This document shows, one piece after another, positions 26,829 through 35,723 of a stretch of 64,000 nucleotides of DNA (within the stretch, counting starts at the first letter, position 1; each line of letters begins with the position of its first letter). Made by a program: the position numbers and the translations under genes. The notes under the pieces were generated by a model, which made no database searches, had not been told where the DNA came from, and was given only the letters and a program-made list of their open reading frames with translations. Origin of the DNA: Hyunsoonleella ulvae (GTDB lineage Bacteria; Bacteroidota; Bacteroidia; Flavobacteriales; Flavobacteriaceae); contig NZ_JAEPJQ010000006.1 in NCBI RefSeq assembly GCF_016827605.1, forward strand, positions 62,001 through 126,000, in the 5' to 3' direction.

Positions 26829-27663
26829 TTTAATTATGGTTATTTAGTATAATGTCTTCATGAATACTTTTCTTTTTTCGGCGTTCTATTTAATAGTTAA
26901 TAACACACTCATTTAGTTGCTATTTTATTTCATCTTATTGATTATCAGGATGAATTCATTTAGATTAAGAAAAGTATACTACACTAGAATAAACCAAACA
27001 TGTGCCAAAATCGTGATTTAATTTAAGTTATTCTTTTTCAGAAAGTTATGATTATTTTAGGTTTAAGCAGAACTACAAAAAGCACAACATACCGTACATA
27101 TACAGTATCTACCTCTCTTTAATTTCATGATGGCATGTGATGTCTAGTTCTGAAATATCGCTACAGATTTTTAAGCTGGGTTTCGATATATCATCTCAGG
27201 GCTTTTTTAAGGGCTTTTACGAAGCTTGTCAGTTTAAGGCTTTAACTAAGGTAGCTTAACTTGCACGCTATAAGATTATAGCATTTGTGTTTACTAAAGT
27301 TAAATTTTGAAGAATTGTATTATGAATTTTTTTTAAAATGATATCATTCTATAATGCTTAATGTCACCTACTTTAAATTAATAAAAAGATAAATTATCTA
27401 CAGAAGTTTTTTAGTAATAAAGAAAAGTAAATTCATATAGGAGTTAGACATGTAATATGCTTAGTTAATAGTGTCCTTTTCCTGTTAAAGTGTTAACTAC
27501 CATATATTCTATCACAGTATTGTAGCTAATAATTTATTTTAGTTCATAACATAATATTTATTAAGCTTTAGTGATGAGGTTTTTTGTAAGTAGTAAATAT
27601 TGAGAATGACACAAATATGGAAGAAGATATTGATTTAGGATGCATGAATATATTGGTCTTTTA
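26829..27663. other. Gene-poor region upstream of gap
   Basis: Next to gap lies leader copy B (26883-27143). From 27144 to 27663 I find no open frame with a credible start, no tRNA and no clear repeat on either strand. GGGCTTTTTTAAGGGCTTTT near 27197 is a small local repeat. Confidence 0.5.
26883..27143 (-). promoter_or_regulatory. Duplicated leader, copy B (gap operon)
   Basis: Homologous to 23235-23484 at an offset of 3659 bases, same orientation. The best blocks are TTAGATTAAGAAAAGTATAC (26960-26979), AATAAACCAAACATGTGCC and AACTACAAAAAGCACAACAT. On the coding strand TTTG, 18 bases, TACTTTTC is a possible housekeeping-type promoter, and TTGGCACATGTTTGGT resembles a weak -24/-12 promoter. 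The gap-flavoprotein-glycosyltransferase cassette is thus bounded by direct repeats. Confidence 0.7.
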
Positions 27664-27816
27664 TTAATCCAACACATTCTTAGTTACATACCAACGCCAA
27701 CCAATTATAGCCAACTGTAGTTTATTGGCCTTGGCTAAGTCTAATTTTTGTTTGGAGTAGCTTGGTAGAATAGTTTTGTTAACCTTAGCTAAAAATTTAA
27801 AAACTTGCTTTTTCAC
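27664..27816 (-). CDS. Small conserved Flavobacteriia protein (50 aa)
   Basis: Short gene with a GTG start at 27816, directly after an in-frame stop. The product of 50 residues is very basic: it opens MKKQVFKFLAKVNK, continues ILPSYSKQKLDLAKA and ends AIIGWRWYVTKNVLD. I recognise this pattern from many Flavobacteriia genomes, where it is sometimes labelled SsrA-binding protein, although it has no SmpB features I can see. Role unknown. Basic and amphipathic, it could bind RNA or membranes. It is isolated, with a hairpin at 27841-27870 just upstream. Confidence 0.72.
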   Translation of the reverse strand: MKKQVFKFLAKVNKTILPSYSKQKLDLAKANKLQLAIIGWRWYVTKNVLD

Positions 27817-27840
27817 TTAAAATTGTTGTACAACAAAAAT

Positions 27841-27875
27841 AGTAAAACTTATTCTAGACTAAGTTTTACTTTTTT
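27841..27875 (+). terminator. Hairpin with plus-strand T run
   Basis: AGTAAAACTTA (27841-27851), loop TTCTAGAC, TAAGTTTTACT (27860-27870), then TTTTT. A perfect 11-bp stem. No annotated plus-strand gene reads into it, so it could end an unseen plus-strand transcript or act in the leader of the small minus-strand gene. Confidence 0.6.
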
Positions 27876-28255
27876 AAGTTAAATACTAGAAATAATTAAT
27901 AGTATTACATCAACTAAAAATTTGGCAAGAGTTATCATTTTATTCGGTTTTAAGGTTAATAATTATCAATGTTTTCTCAATATATAGATTGGCGATATTG
28001 TTTACCAAACGTTTTACGTAAAATCGATGAATTTGAATAGTGATTTGTAAGTAAAAAAATGATATTGATTTCGATATTTATGTGACTCTCTATAGATATG
28101 TATTAAAATGAAATTTTTATTTCAATTTTTATTTCATTTTGTAATAATTGTAGGGGTTTTTGAGAGCGTATTTTTAAAACCAAGGGGGATTTTATCTTGA
28201 AATCTTTGTTTTTATATAGTTTTATCTTTTTTATCTTAAAAAATTTAACAAAAAA

Positions 28256-28277
28256 GACTGTCCTTTAAGACAGCCTT
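28256..28277 (-). terminator. Terminator of the blaI-blaR1 operon
   Basis: On the minus strand AGGCTGTC, loop TTAAAG, GACAGTCT followed by TTTTTTG, 32 bases after the stop of the BlaR1-like gene. Confidence 0.85.
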
Positions 28278-28308
28278 TGCTAAATATTTAGTAATAAGTT
28301 TAATACTA

Positions 28309-29949
28309 TTATTTTTTCTTTTTAGTAGTAATCTCAATTACACCGTTTTCTCCTTTCTTCCCATATTTTTTAATAGCCTTTTTGCCTTTCAGGACTTTTA
28401 TACTCTTTATATGTTTAGGGTCAATGTTTTTAAATTTATTTTTCCCTATTTCTTTTCCGTTAACTATATAAAGGGGGGCTAAATCATTCTTACTTAAAAA
28501 AACTACGTTTTTCTCATTACTATTCTTTTCCTCCTCTATTAACATTTCAAATTTCTTTTCATCCCCATCATCAGAGATAATTTTTACATGATTGTCTTTG
28601 ATAATAGCATGATTTCCCGTTTTACCAGAAGACTCAAAAATAATTGAATCTGTACTAATAATACGCTTTCCTTGTTTAAAAACGACACCCTCTTTATTAT
28701 TCGTTGTGTCATCTGTTTCAATATGTAATGTAAGTTTACCGTCATAATAATGTGTTTCCTTATGGCCTGAAGTAGTGCCTACAGATAAGACTCGATCTTT
28801 ACCTTTCCCCTCTACTATGATATTTATGGTTTTAATTGGGTCTTTTGAATCTGCTTGATACCTAACACTCGAATATGGTGAATTTAGTTCAATTTTAATA
28901 GCAATTATCTCATCATTATTGTTGCGCTTTAAAGCTTCAAATTTAGAACTAACCCCTATCTTTTCTAGTTTCTGTGCTAATTTACTTATAGCGATATCTG
29001 TATAGTTTTTAGTTATTAAAAAAATATCGGTGCCTTTATTTAAAGGTTCTGTTTCTTGAGTGTTGTAGGTTTTAGTTTTGGATTCAGAATTGGGTACTTC
29101 TGCTTCGATAAAAACTTCTTTTGTGCTAAAACTCATCAGAAATACTGTTAATAGAGGTAGGATAAGTAAAAGCTTTAGTTGATTTGATTTTTTTGATTTC
29201 GATTTGTGTAACATAACGATTCGTTTTTTGATGAATGAATTATAAAAGTTATTATTTGATGCCAATTGATGAGTTGGCATACTTGTTTTTAGTAATGTAT
29301 ATTGGTATGATTTTTTACATGTAGCGTTTACAACGGCAGTTCTATCAGCCAAAAACTCTAAATTTTGTTTTAAACTTCTAGCATAAAACCATACAAAAGG
29401 ATTAAACCACAATGAGATACATGCTAATTGCATGAGCAAAACATCAATAGAATGGTGCTCCTTTACATGCACTTTTTCATGTGATAAAATTTGTTCTAGT
29501 TCTTCAGAGTTAAATTGATTGGGGTTGTAAACTATCCATTTGAAGAATGAAAATGGAGAAATGCTTTTTTGGGTTTCTATATATATAAACCTACCTACTT
29601 GTTTTTGCTTATTACCCCAAAAAATACAGAGTAAAGTGCACAACTGTAATGTAAACCGGGCTAAAAATAGTACTAAACCTATACAGTAAATGACCAATAC
29701 ATAATTTAAATTAGTATTTGATGTTTCAACTTGTGCAACTTCGACAGTTTCAAGAGCAAAGTTGGAAACATCCACTGGGGTATATTCTATATAAATTGGA
29801 ATTACTACAACTGGCAATATAAAGGTTGCTGCTAAACCAATTAGTAAAAACACCCTGTTCCATTTAAAAAATGTGTCTTTTCTTAAAAAGACAATATAAA
29901 ACATAAAGAAAATTGTAATGATACCGCAGGCTTTTAGTATATAACACAT
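28309..29949 (-). CDS. BlaR1/MecR1-type M56 metallopeptidase with plug-like C-terminus
   Basis: 546 residues. The N-terminal ~280 residues have four membrane segments (one closing near 260-277, LLLILPLLTVFLMSF) and the zinc protease site HEKVH (His157-His161) with Glu198 in NLEFLADR. These sensors cleave BlaI-type repressors. There is no penicillin-binding sensor domain. The C-terminal part instead ends in a carboxypeptidase-regulatory/TonB-plug-like segment (LYIVNGKEIGK, IKSIKVLKGKKAI, GVIEITTKKKK), as in many Bacteroidetes M56 proteins. The gene lies 2 bases after blaI. The signal sensed is unknown; beta-lactam sensing is not supported. Confidence 0.9.
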   Translation of the reverse strand: MCYILKACGIITIFFMFYIVFLRKDTFFKWNRVFLLIGLAATFILPVVVIPIYIEYTPVDVSNFALETVEVAQVETSNTNLNYVLVIYCIGLVLFLARFTLQLCTLLCIFWGNKQKQVGRFIYIETQKSISPFSFFKWIVYNPNQFNSEELEQILSHEKVHVKEHHSIDVLLMQLACISLWFNPFVWFYARSLKQNLEFLADRTAVVNATCKKSYQYTLLKTSMPTHQLASNNNFYNSFIKKRIVMLHKSKSKKSNQLKLLLILPLLTVFLMSFSTKEVFIEAEVPNSESKTKTYNTQETEPLNKGTDIFLITKNYTDIAISKLAQKLEKIGVSSKFEALKRNNNDEIIAIKIELNSPYSSVRYQADSKDPIKTINIIVEGKGKDRVLSVGTTSGHKETHYYDGKLTLHIETDDTTNNKEGVVFKQGKRIISTDSIIFESSGKTGNHAIIKDNHVKIISDDGDEKKFEMLIEEEKNSNEKNVVFLSKNDLAPLYIVNGKEIGKNKFKNIDPKHIKSIKVLKGKKAIKKYGKKGENGVIEITTKKKK

Positions 29950-29951
29950 GG

Positions 29952-30311
29952 CTATTTTCCTTTTTCAATTAGATCGATAATTTCTTTTAAATCGGAAACA
30001 CTTATTTTTTCCTCCTTTGCAAAAAACGATACTACGTTTTTGTAGGAGTTATTAAAATAATTATCAATAGCCGCCGTCATAAATCCTTTTCTATATTCCT
30101 CTTTTTTTACGATAGGATAATACTGGTGTGTCTTTCCATAGGCGTTATAAGCTACATATCCTTTATCCTCTAGGTTCCTTATTATAGTAGAGAGAGTATT
30201 GTAATGCGGTTTCTCTCCTTTAATTTCGGCAAGTACATCTTTTACAAAAGCTTTTTTTAGCTTCCATAGTATATGCATTATTTCTTCTTCTTTGTTTGTT
30301 AATTTCTCCAT
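29952..30311 (-). CDS. BlaI/MecI/CopY-family repressor
   Basis: 119-residue winged-helix repressor: EEEIMHILWKLKKAFVKDVLAEI, HYNTLSTIIRNLEDKGYVAY (recognition helix and wing) and a C-terminal dimerisation helix. The family represses its own operon and is inactivated by cleavage by the M56 partner, here encoded 2 bases downstream. A dyad at 30360-30379 upstream of the start is the likely operator. Confidence 0.94.
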   Translation of the reverse strand: MEKLTNKEEEIMHILWKLKKAFVKDVLAEIKGEKPHYNTLSTIIRNLEDKGYVAYNAYGKTHQYYPIVKKEEYRKGFMTAAIDNYFNNSYKNVVSFFAKEEKISVSDLKEIIDLIEKGK

Positions 30312-30359
30312 GTATTTAAAATTAGACGTAATACTTTGATAAACTAGGATAGTACAAAT

Positions 30360-30399
30360 ATAACTATTTTTATAGTTATAAAACTAAAAATATAGTTAT
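30360..30399 (-). promoter_or_regulatory. BlaI-type operator
   Basis: A perfect dyad ATAACTAT-TTTT-ATAGTTAT (30360-30379), followed by a second imperfect ACTAAAAATATAGT copy at about 30384-30397. It stands 49 bases before the repressor start. AT-rich dyads with ACTA/TAGT halves fit BlaI/MecI/CopY binding. Confidence 0.75.
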
Positions 30400-30429
30400 T
30401 TAACGAAATTTTTAGTTTTTTGCATAAAA

Positions 30430-30457
30430 AAAGCAGCACTTAGTTATGTGCTGCTTT
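30430..30457 (-). terminator. Terminator of the lipoprotein gene
   Basis: AAAGCAGCAC and GTGCTGCTTT form a perfect 10-bp stem, with a T run on the minus-strand 3' side (A run 30425-30432 on plus). Lies 24 bases past the stop of the gene at 30481. Confidence 0.9.
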
Positions 30458-30480
30458 AACATATTTTATAATTAGGTTAC

Positions 30481-30849
30481 TTAATTTCCATATATAGGAA
30501 AACATCTAAATTTATCTTTATCGACACCTACACCGCATTCCCAATCACGTTCTGGAGGTACTCCTCCTTCTTCTTTCTCAATTTTGTAAACTAAGTAATT
30601 TTTGTTCATTAACCCCCACATCTCAACACCATCATCATTATACGTAATTAAACGTTTAGAGCTGTCTTCATCGTTTACATACTTAGGGCCTTTAGTATGG
30701 GTTTCATCTATGGTGTAAGTCCCATTAAGACTACTAGTGCCACTAATTTCTAGGGCAATAACCCTATCTGGTTCGTTTGTGCAGGAATACAGGAGTATTA
30801 AGATAAAGCCCAACACTGAGTAAAGTTTAATTTTAATCAATTTTTCCAT
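30481..30849 (-). CDS. Hypothetical lipoprotein
   Basis: 122 residues with a lipoprotein signal (FILILLYSC, Cys23) followed by TNEPDRV. The mature domain starts SGTSSLNGTYTIDET and includes NEDSSKRLITYNDDGVEMWGLMNKNYLVYKIE; it looks like a small beta-sheet domain. It has several cysteines near the end (WECGVGVDKDKFRCFP), possibly a disulfide. Family not recognised. It is a single gene with its own terminator. Confidence 0.75.
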   Translation of the reverse strand: MEKLIKIKLYSVLGFILILLYSCTNEPDRVIALEISGTSSLNGTYTIDETHTKGPKYVNDEDSSKRLITYNDDGVEMWGLMNKNYLVYKIEKEEGGVPPERDWECGVGVDKDKFRCFPIYGN

Positions 30850-31031
30850 AAGGTTAAGTTTTTAATTTGGTTTTTTAAATCTAACTATAGATTTTTCATT
30901 TACTTATTCAATTATAGTTTATTCGATAAATAACAATTACAGGTTGTAGTTTATCGGTATTACATCAATAATATGCTTTTCTTAATGTAATACGATTTGA
31001 ATCTAAATAGTATCTTCGTAAAAAAAAGTGT

Positions 31032-31973
31032 ATGAGTATCCTTTGGGTAATTTTTGGTTTTATTTTGCTTGTTGTAGGAGGGGAGTATTTGGTACGTTCT
31101 TCCGTGGCATTGTCGTTTAAATTCAATATTTCTAAAATGGTAATAGGTATGACGGTTGTGTCCTTTGCAACCTCTGCCCCAGAGCTGTTAGTGAGTTTGC
31201 AAGCAGCATTTTCTGGTTCTCCTGCTATAGCCATTAATAATGTGGTAGGATCTAATATTGCAAATATAGGTCTAGTATTAGGGGTTACCGCTTTGGTGGG
31301 GCCTATAGTTGTAGATAGGTCGTTCTATAAGTTGAATTGGCCTGTAATGATGGTATTTTCAATCTTACTGTATTACTTTTTAAAAAACGATAACGTATTG
31401 TCGGCTATTGAAGGCGGCGTCTTATTTTCAGGATTAATACTCTTTATAGTGGTATTAATTAAACATGCCAAAAAGGATTCTATACCAGATGAGGTGGATG
31501 ATACATTGGCCACAGTTTCAAATTTTAAAATTATCATTTGGCTGTTGATAGGAGCAGTAGCATTGTATTTTGGTAGCGAGTGGCTTGTAGATGGTTCTAA
31601 GGAAATAGCACGCTCAGTAGGTGTTAGTGAAGCTGTAATAGGCGTATCTTTAATAGCCATAGGCACTAGTGTACCAGAGTTAGCAGCATCAGTAATTGCT
31701 GCTGCTAAACAAGAAAAGGCTATTTCTCTGGGAAATTTAATTGGATCTAATATTTTTAATATAGCATCGGTTTTGGGTTTGACATCACTTGTAAAACCAA
31801 TTGAAGTTACTGCATCCCAAATTCTAAACAACGATATTTTTTGGATGTTAGGTTTTGCAGCGGTACTGATTCCTCTTATTTTTATCCCTAAGCAAATGCA
31901 AATAAGCAGGTTTAAAGGCTTTTTTTTAGTACTGGCTTATAGTGTTTTTATGGTTTTTGTTTTTAAAACTTAA
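31032..31973 (+). CDS. Calcium/sodium antiporter (CaCA family)
   Basis: 313-residue inner-membrane cation exchanger of the YrbG type. Two inverted repeats, each five membrane segments, carry the alpha motifs: SFATSAPELLVSL with VVGSNIANIGLVLG in the first, and AIGTSVPELAASV with LIGSNIFNIASVLG in the second. The conserved acidic residues (PEL) for ion binding are intact. Its end leads into the DUF6503 gene 13 bases later. Confidence 0.95.
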   Translation: MSILWVIFGFILLVVGGEYLVRSSVALSFKFNISKMVIGMTVVSFATSAPELLVSLQAAFSGSPAIAINNVVGSNIANIGLVLGVTALVGPIVVDRSFYKLNWPVMMVFSILLYYFLKNDNVLSAIEGGVLFSGLILFIVVLIKHAKKDSIPDEVDDTLATVSNFKIIIWLLIGAVALYFGSEWLVDGSKEIARSVGVSEAVIGVSLIAIGTSVPELAASVIAAAKQEKAISLGNLIGSNIFNIASVLGLTSLVKPIEVTASQILNNDIFWMLGFAAVLIPLIFIPKQMQISRFKGFFLVLAYSVFMVFVFKT

Positions 31974-31986
31974 ACTTTATATTTCA

Positions 31987-32727
31987 ATGAAATTATTCTA
32001 CATTTTTGTTTTCGTTAGTTTTTTATACGCCTGCAACGCATCTAAAAAAGTATTAACTGCTCAAGATATCGTTAACAATGCTATTGCTAAACATTGTAAT
32101 GGGAATTGTGAGAACAGCACTATTACTTTTAGTTTTAGAAATAAAACATATAAAGCGTTTAAAAACAAGGGGATATACGAATATGAGCGCACATATAAAG
32201 ATAGCTTACTTGCTGTAAGGGATGTCTTGACCAACGATGGTTTTAAACGTTATGTTAATGATACTTTGGTTGTACTGAATGATGACGAAAAATTTAAATA
32301 TGCCAATAGTGTAAATAGTGTGCATTATTTTGCCCAATTGCCTTATGGCTTAAATGCGCCAGCAGCTAATAAATTATTGTTGGGAGAAGCCACAATAAAA
32401 GGAAAGCAGTATTATGAAATTGAAGTAACTTTTGATGAAGAGGGTGGGGGGAAAGATTTTGAAGATGTATTTGTATATTGGATAGGCAAAGATGATTTTG
32501 CATTAGATTACTTAGCTTATAGTTACGCAGTGAATGGCGGAGGTATAAGATTTAGGGAAGCTTACAATAAAAGAGTTGTAAATGGCATTACATTTATGGA
32601 TTACAATAATTATAAGCCAGATAATTTAAATATAGAGTTAATTATACTGGATGATTTATTTCAAGAGGGAAAACTTAAATTAATATCTAAAATAGAAACT
32701 AAACATATTGAGGTTAGTGTAGAGTAA
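31987..32727 (+). CDS. DUF6503-like lipoprotein
   Basis: 246 residues from the ATG at 31987 (MKLFYIFVFVSFLYAC), a lipoprotein signal with Cys16. An in-frame ATG at 31942 would overlap the antiporter and spoil the signal peptide. The body (DIVNNAIAKHCNGNCENSTITFSF, YERTYKD, HYFAQLPYGLN, YYEIEVTFDEEGGGKDFED) resembles the DUF6503 family of Flavobacteriia, secreted proteins of unknown role possibly related to LolA-like folds. Likely co-transcribed with the antiporter. Confidence 0.82.
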   Translation: MKLFYIFVFVSFLYACNASKKVLTAQDIVNNAIAKHCNGNCENSTITFSFRNKTYKAFKNKGIYEYERTYKDSLLAVRDVLTNDGFKRYVNDTLVVLNDDEKFKYANSVNSVHYFAQLPYGLNAPAANKLLLGEATIKGKQYYEIEVTFDEEGGGKDFEDVFVYWIGKDDFALDYLAYSYAVNGGGIRFREAYNKRVVNGITFMDYNNYKPDNLNIELIILDDLFQEGKLKLISKIETKHIEVSVE

Positions 32728-32733
32728 TAGTGT

Positions 32734-32761
32734 AAAAAAAAGAGACCGCCGTAGCGATCTC
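32734..32761 (-). terminator. Terminator between convergent genes
   Basis: GAGACCGC (32742-32749) pairs with GCGATCTC (32754-32761) with one mismatch. The A run at 32734-32741 gives a T run on the minus strand, so it ends the transcript of the gene at 32779. Confidence 0.8.
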
Positions 32762-32778
32762 CAACAAATCTAATATGT

Positions 32779-34359
32779 TTAATTTACTTTTAGTTTAACA
32801 ATCCTGCCATTTTTCTTTTTTTCTCCTAAAAGAAATACCGTTTGGTTATTTAAATTAGCGATGCCGTTATTTACTTTATAGTATACTTTTGAGTCTTTAT
32901 CGTCAATTAATTTCTTATAATCAAAGTTTCCTTCTTCATTAACTGATACGATATAAAGATTAGATTTTTTTGACGAGGTTTGTCTAAACGCTATTCTACC
33001 ATTATTTAGTTTAGTAATGTTGTCTGAACAGTTGATAAAGAAAAAGGTTGAGTTTTCAATAGGAAGCGTCGTAAAAGAACTAGTAGTAAAGCCAGTTTGG
33101 GCTTTGTTAATATTTCTAGCCCATTTTAAATTTCCATCTGCATCCAAACGGACAGCCATTATATCGTTAAAGTGATAGACCGTATAAGTATTCCATCCTC
33201 CATTAGCATTCATTGTTGTATAAGTTGATATGAAAAATTCTTCAGCATTTATTACGATGTCCCCATTGGCCATGAGGTAAACCCCCTTAAAGTCAATGTT
33301 TTTTATCCCCTTGTCTTTTTTACGTTTTTTCTTATTTTGTTTGTTTCCGTATTTGTCATTTAAAAATTTATCAGAAAAATTATTGAATTTGCTGTAATTT
33401 ATTTCAAGGCTATTGGGATCCAAATCATATACGCAAACCCCATTAATTTTACTCTCTTTATCATTACCAAAAAAACCTGTACAAACTAACCTGTTGTTAT
33501 TTTTTAATAAATGTAAAGATTCAATTAATTTACCTGTCGTTTTAAAGCTGGTGTTTTCTGTGTTTGTTGCACTGACTTTGTAAAGCTCAAAATGATAATT
33601 TACTTTACCATCTTTTTTATCTCGTTTAGTACCTTTTTCGTATGATTTTCCTAAAAAGTATACGGTGCCATCAGTATCATCAACTTCAAAGCTATTGTAT
33701 TCAAAAAGGTTGTCCTTTATATCTTTTGTAATAAGCTTATCAAATACTAATTCGAATTCATCATTAAAAACAAACACTTTATGAGTTTCTTGATCCTTGT
33801 TTTTAATGTCAAAATTAATAGCGAAGAATTTATTATTAGAAGAAAAGATAACTTCTCCCATGTGATTGCCATCAATTTGTCCCCATCCATTATTTATAAA
33901 AAAAGGAAATAGAAATACTCCAAAATATTCTTTGATATTCTCCTCAGAGAATTTGAGTAAATTTTCGGTAGAGAAATCTAGTGTAGATATATTGGATGAA
34001 GAGACATTAATGGCAATAGCTTTTTCTTTCTTTAACTCTTCAATTTCTATTAAGTGAAGTTTGTCATTTTTTAAAAAAGCGTTCTTAATGGTCTTATTTT
34101 TAACTTCGTAGTCTAATGTTTTGATTTCGTTTAAATCCTGATCAAAACATTGGATATAGTAGCCCTTAAGCTTTTGCATCATACCTCCGTAATATGATCT
34201 GATAGTAACTATGCCCCCATTTTCACTTTCCAGTGTGAATGACAACCTGGAGTTTTTTTTCTTATCCTTAAATATTTCGCTTTTAGTTATAGAAACATCT
34301 TGAGAATAAAGTATTGTGCTTATTGAGATAAAAAAAAGCAGTAAGAGAGATTTTTTCAT
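32779..34359 (-). CDS. Secreted hypothetical protein (526 aa)
   Basis: A signal peptide (MKKSLLLLFFISISTILYSQ) and 500 residues of mostly beta-type sequence with spaced patterns like VFVFNDEFELVFDKLI, FFAINFDIKN, TVYFLGKSYEKG and DIVINAEEFF. This looks like a beta-propeller scaffold of the kind seen in many Bacteroidetes periplasmic proteins, but I do not recognise a family. A lysine-rich stretch (KQNKKKRKKDKG) sits in the middle. It is a single gene; convergent with the DUF6503 gene and upstream of purA's 3' side. Confidence 0.75.
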   Translation of the reverse strand: MKKSLLLLFFISISTILYSQDVSITKSEIFKDKKKNSRLSFTLESENGGIVTIRSYYGGMMQKLKGYYIQCFDQDLNEIKTLDYEVKNKTIKNAFLKNDKLHLIEIEELKKEKAIAINVSSSNISTLDFSTENLLKFSEENIKEYFGVFLFPFFINNGWGQIDGNHMGEVIFSSNNKFFAINFDIKNKDQETHKVFVFNDEFELVFDKLITKDIKDNLFEYNSFEVDDTDGTVYFLGKSYEKGTKRDKKDGKVNYHFELYKVSATNTENTSFKTTGKLIESLHLLKNNNRLVCTGFFGNDKESKINGVCVYDLDPNSLEINYSKFNNFSDKFLNDKYGNKQNKKKRKKDKGIKNIDFKGVYLMANGDIVINAEEFFISTYTTMNANGGWNTYTVYHFNDIMAVRLDADGNLKWARNINKAQTGFTTSSFTTLPIENSTFFFINCSDNITKLNNGRIAFRQTSSKKSNLYIVSVNEEGNFDYKKLIDDKDSKVYYKVNNGIANLNNQTVFLLGEKKKNGRIVKLKVN

Positions 34360-34432
34360 TTATGTTTAGATTTTTTGGTGGTTACAAATCTAACAAAATA
34401 AACGAAAGCAAAAACTGACTTAAGTCAGATGT

Positions 34433-35707
34433 TTAACCTCTAAAAATAGTCTGTTTCCTATCTGGCCCTACAGAAACAATGGTAATTGGTATCTCCAATT
34501 CTTTTTCTAAGAAATCTATGTATGTATTCAGCTCCTCAGGAAATTGTGAAGCCTCCGTCATAGTGGTTAAATCTTCACTCCATCCTTTAAATTCAGTATA
34601 TACAGGAGTAACGTTTTCTGGCTCTATGTTATAAGGTAAATGTTTAATTTCTTCGCCTTTATAGTTATATGCTGTACATACTTTAAGGGTTTTAAAACCG
34701 GAAAGTACATCGCCTTTCATCATATTTAACTGGGTAACACCGTTTACCTGGCATGCGTATTTTAGTGCTACTAAATCTAACCAGCCACAACGTCTTGGTC
34801 GGCCTGTAGTGGCCCCAAACTCATGACCTACTTTTGCCATAGTAGCGCCATCTTCATCAAATAATTCTGTAGGGAAGGGGCCAGAGCCAACTCTGGTTGT
34901 GTAGGCCTTAAAAATTCCAAATACCTCTCCTATCTGGTTAGGCGCAACACCTAAACCTGTACACGCTCCAGCTGCTGTTGTATTACTTGACGTTACAAAA
35001 GGATAGGTTCCAAAATCTATATCCAACAACGAACCTTGCGCACCTTCTGCTAGTATTGATTTCTCACTTTTTTGAGCTCGATATACATATTCCTCAGAAT
35101 CAATAAATGTAAGAGACTTTAATACTTCAATAGCTTCAAAAAATTCAGTTTCTAATTCTTTTAAGTCATATTCTATGGATGCATCATAATAGTCTATCAT
35201 AGATTGATGTTTGTCAGCCAAACTTTGGTAGCGTTCCTTCCAATCTGCAAGCTCTAAATCTCCTACACGAATACCATTTCTACCAGTTTTATCCATATAT
35301 GTTGGACCTATACCTTTTAGTGTAGAACCTATTTTAGCTTTACCTTTTGATGCTTCACTAGCTGCATCTAAAAGGCGGTGTGTAGGTAGTATGATGTGTG
35401 CTTTTCTTGAAATTAACAACGATTTTCTGTAATCTATGTTTTGTTCCTCAAGTTTATCTAACTCTTTTTTAAAAATTACAGGATCTATTACTACGCCATT
35501 GCCTACTAAATTAATTGCATCGTCATGAAAAATTCCAGAAGGTATTGTGTGTAATACATGTTTTCTGCCATTAAATACTAAGGTGTGTCCTGCATTTGGA
35601 CCTCCTTGAAAACGTGCTATAATATTGTAGTTTTTTGTTAATACGTCAACAATTTTTCCCTTGCCTTCGTCTCCCCATTGTAATCCTAGTAGTAAATCTA
35701 CTGCCAT
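34433..35707 (-). CDS. purA: Adenylosuccinate synthase
   Basis: 424-residue cytosolic GTP-dependent enzyme that joins IMP and aspartate on the way to AMP. Motifs: GLQWGDEGKGKIVD (P-loop), GGPNAGHT, STLKGIGPTYMDK, AQGSLLDIDFGTYPFVTSS, GRPRRCGWLD and VGPDRKQTI at the end. Length is normal. Sits 16 bases after the Fur-family gene, with which it is likely co-transcribed. Confidence 0.98.
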   Translation of the reverse strand: MAVDLLLGLQWGDEGKGKIVDVLTKNYNIIARFQGGPNAGHTLVFNGRKHVLHTIPSGIFHDDAINLVGNGVVIDPVIFKKELDKLEEQNIDYRKSLLISRKAHIILPTHRLLDAASEASKGKAKIGSTLKGIGPTYMDKTGRNGIRVGDLELADWKERYQSLADKHQSMIDYYDASIEYDLKELETEFFEAIEVLKSLTFIDSEEYVYRAQKSEKSILAEGAQGSLLDIDFGTYPFVTSSNTTAAGACTGLGVAPNQIGEVFGIFKAYTTRVGSGPFPTELFDEDGATMAKVGHEFGATTGRPRRCGWLDLVALKYACQVNGVTQLNMMKGDVLSGFKTLKVCTAYNYKGEEIKHLPYNIEPENVTPVYTEFKGWSEDLTTMTEASQFPEELNTYIDFLEKELEIPITIVSVGPDRKQTIFRG

Positions 35708-35723
35708 TTTAAAAGTAAATTAG

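Larger units (their letters stand above)
27817..28308. other. Intergenic region downstream of blaR1-like gene
   Basis: Contains TTGTTGTACAACAA (palindrome near 27824), the hairpin at 27841-27870, an A/T palindromic run TGAAATTTTTATTTCA (near 28108) and the terminator at 28256-28277. No gene is seen. Confidence 0.5.

Noticed and set aside
28309-30311. Beta-lactam resistance operon
   Set aside because: No beta-lactamase or penicillin-binding domain is nearby; the family also controls unrelated envelope genes.
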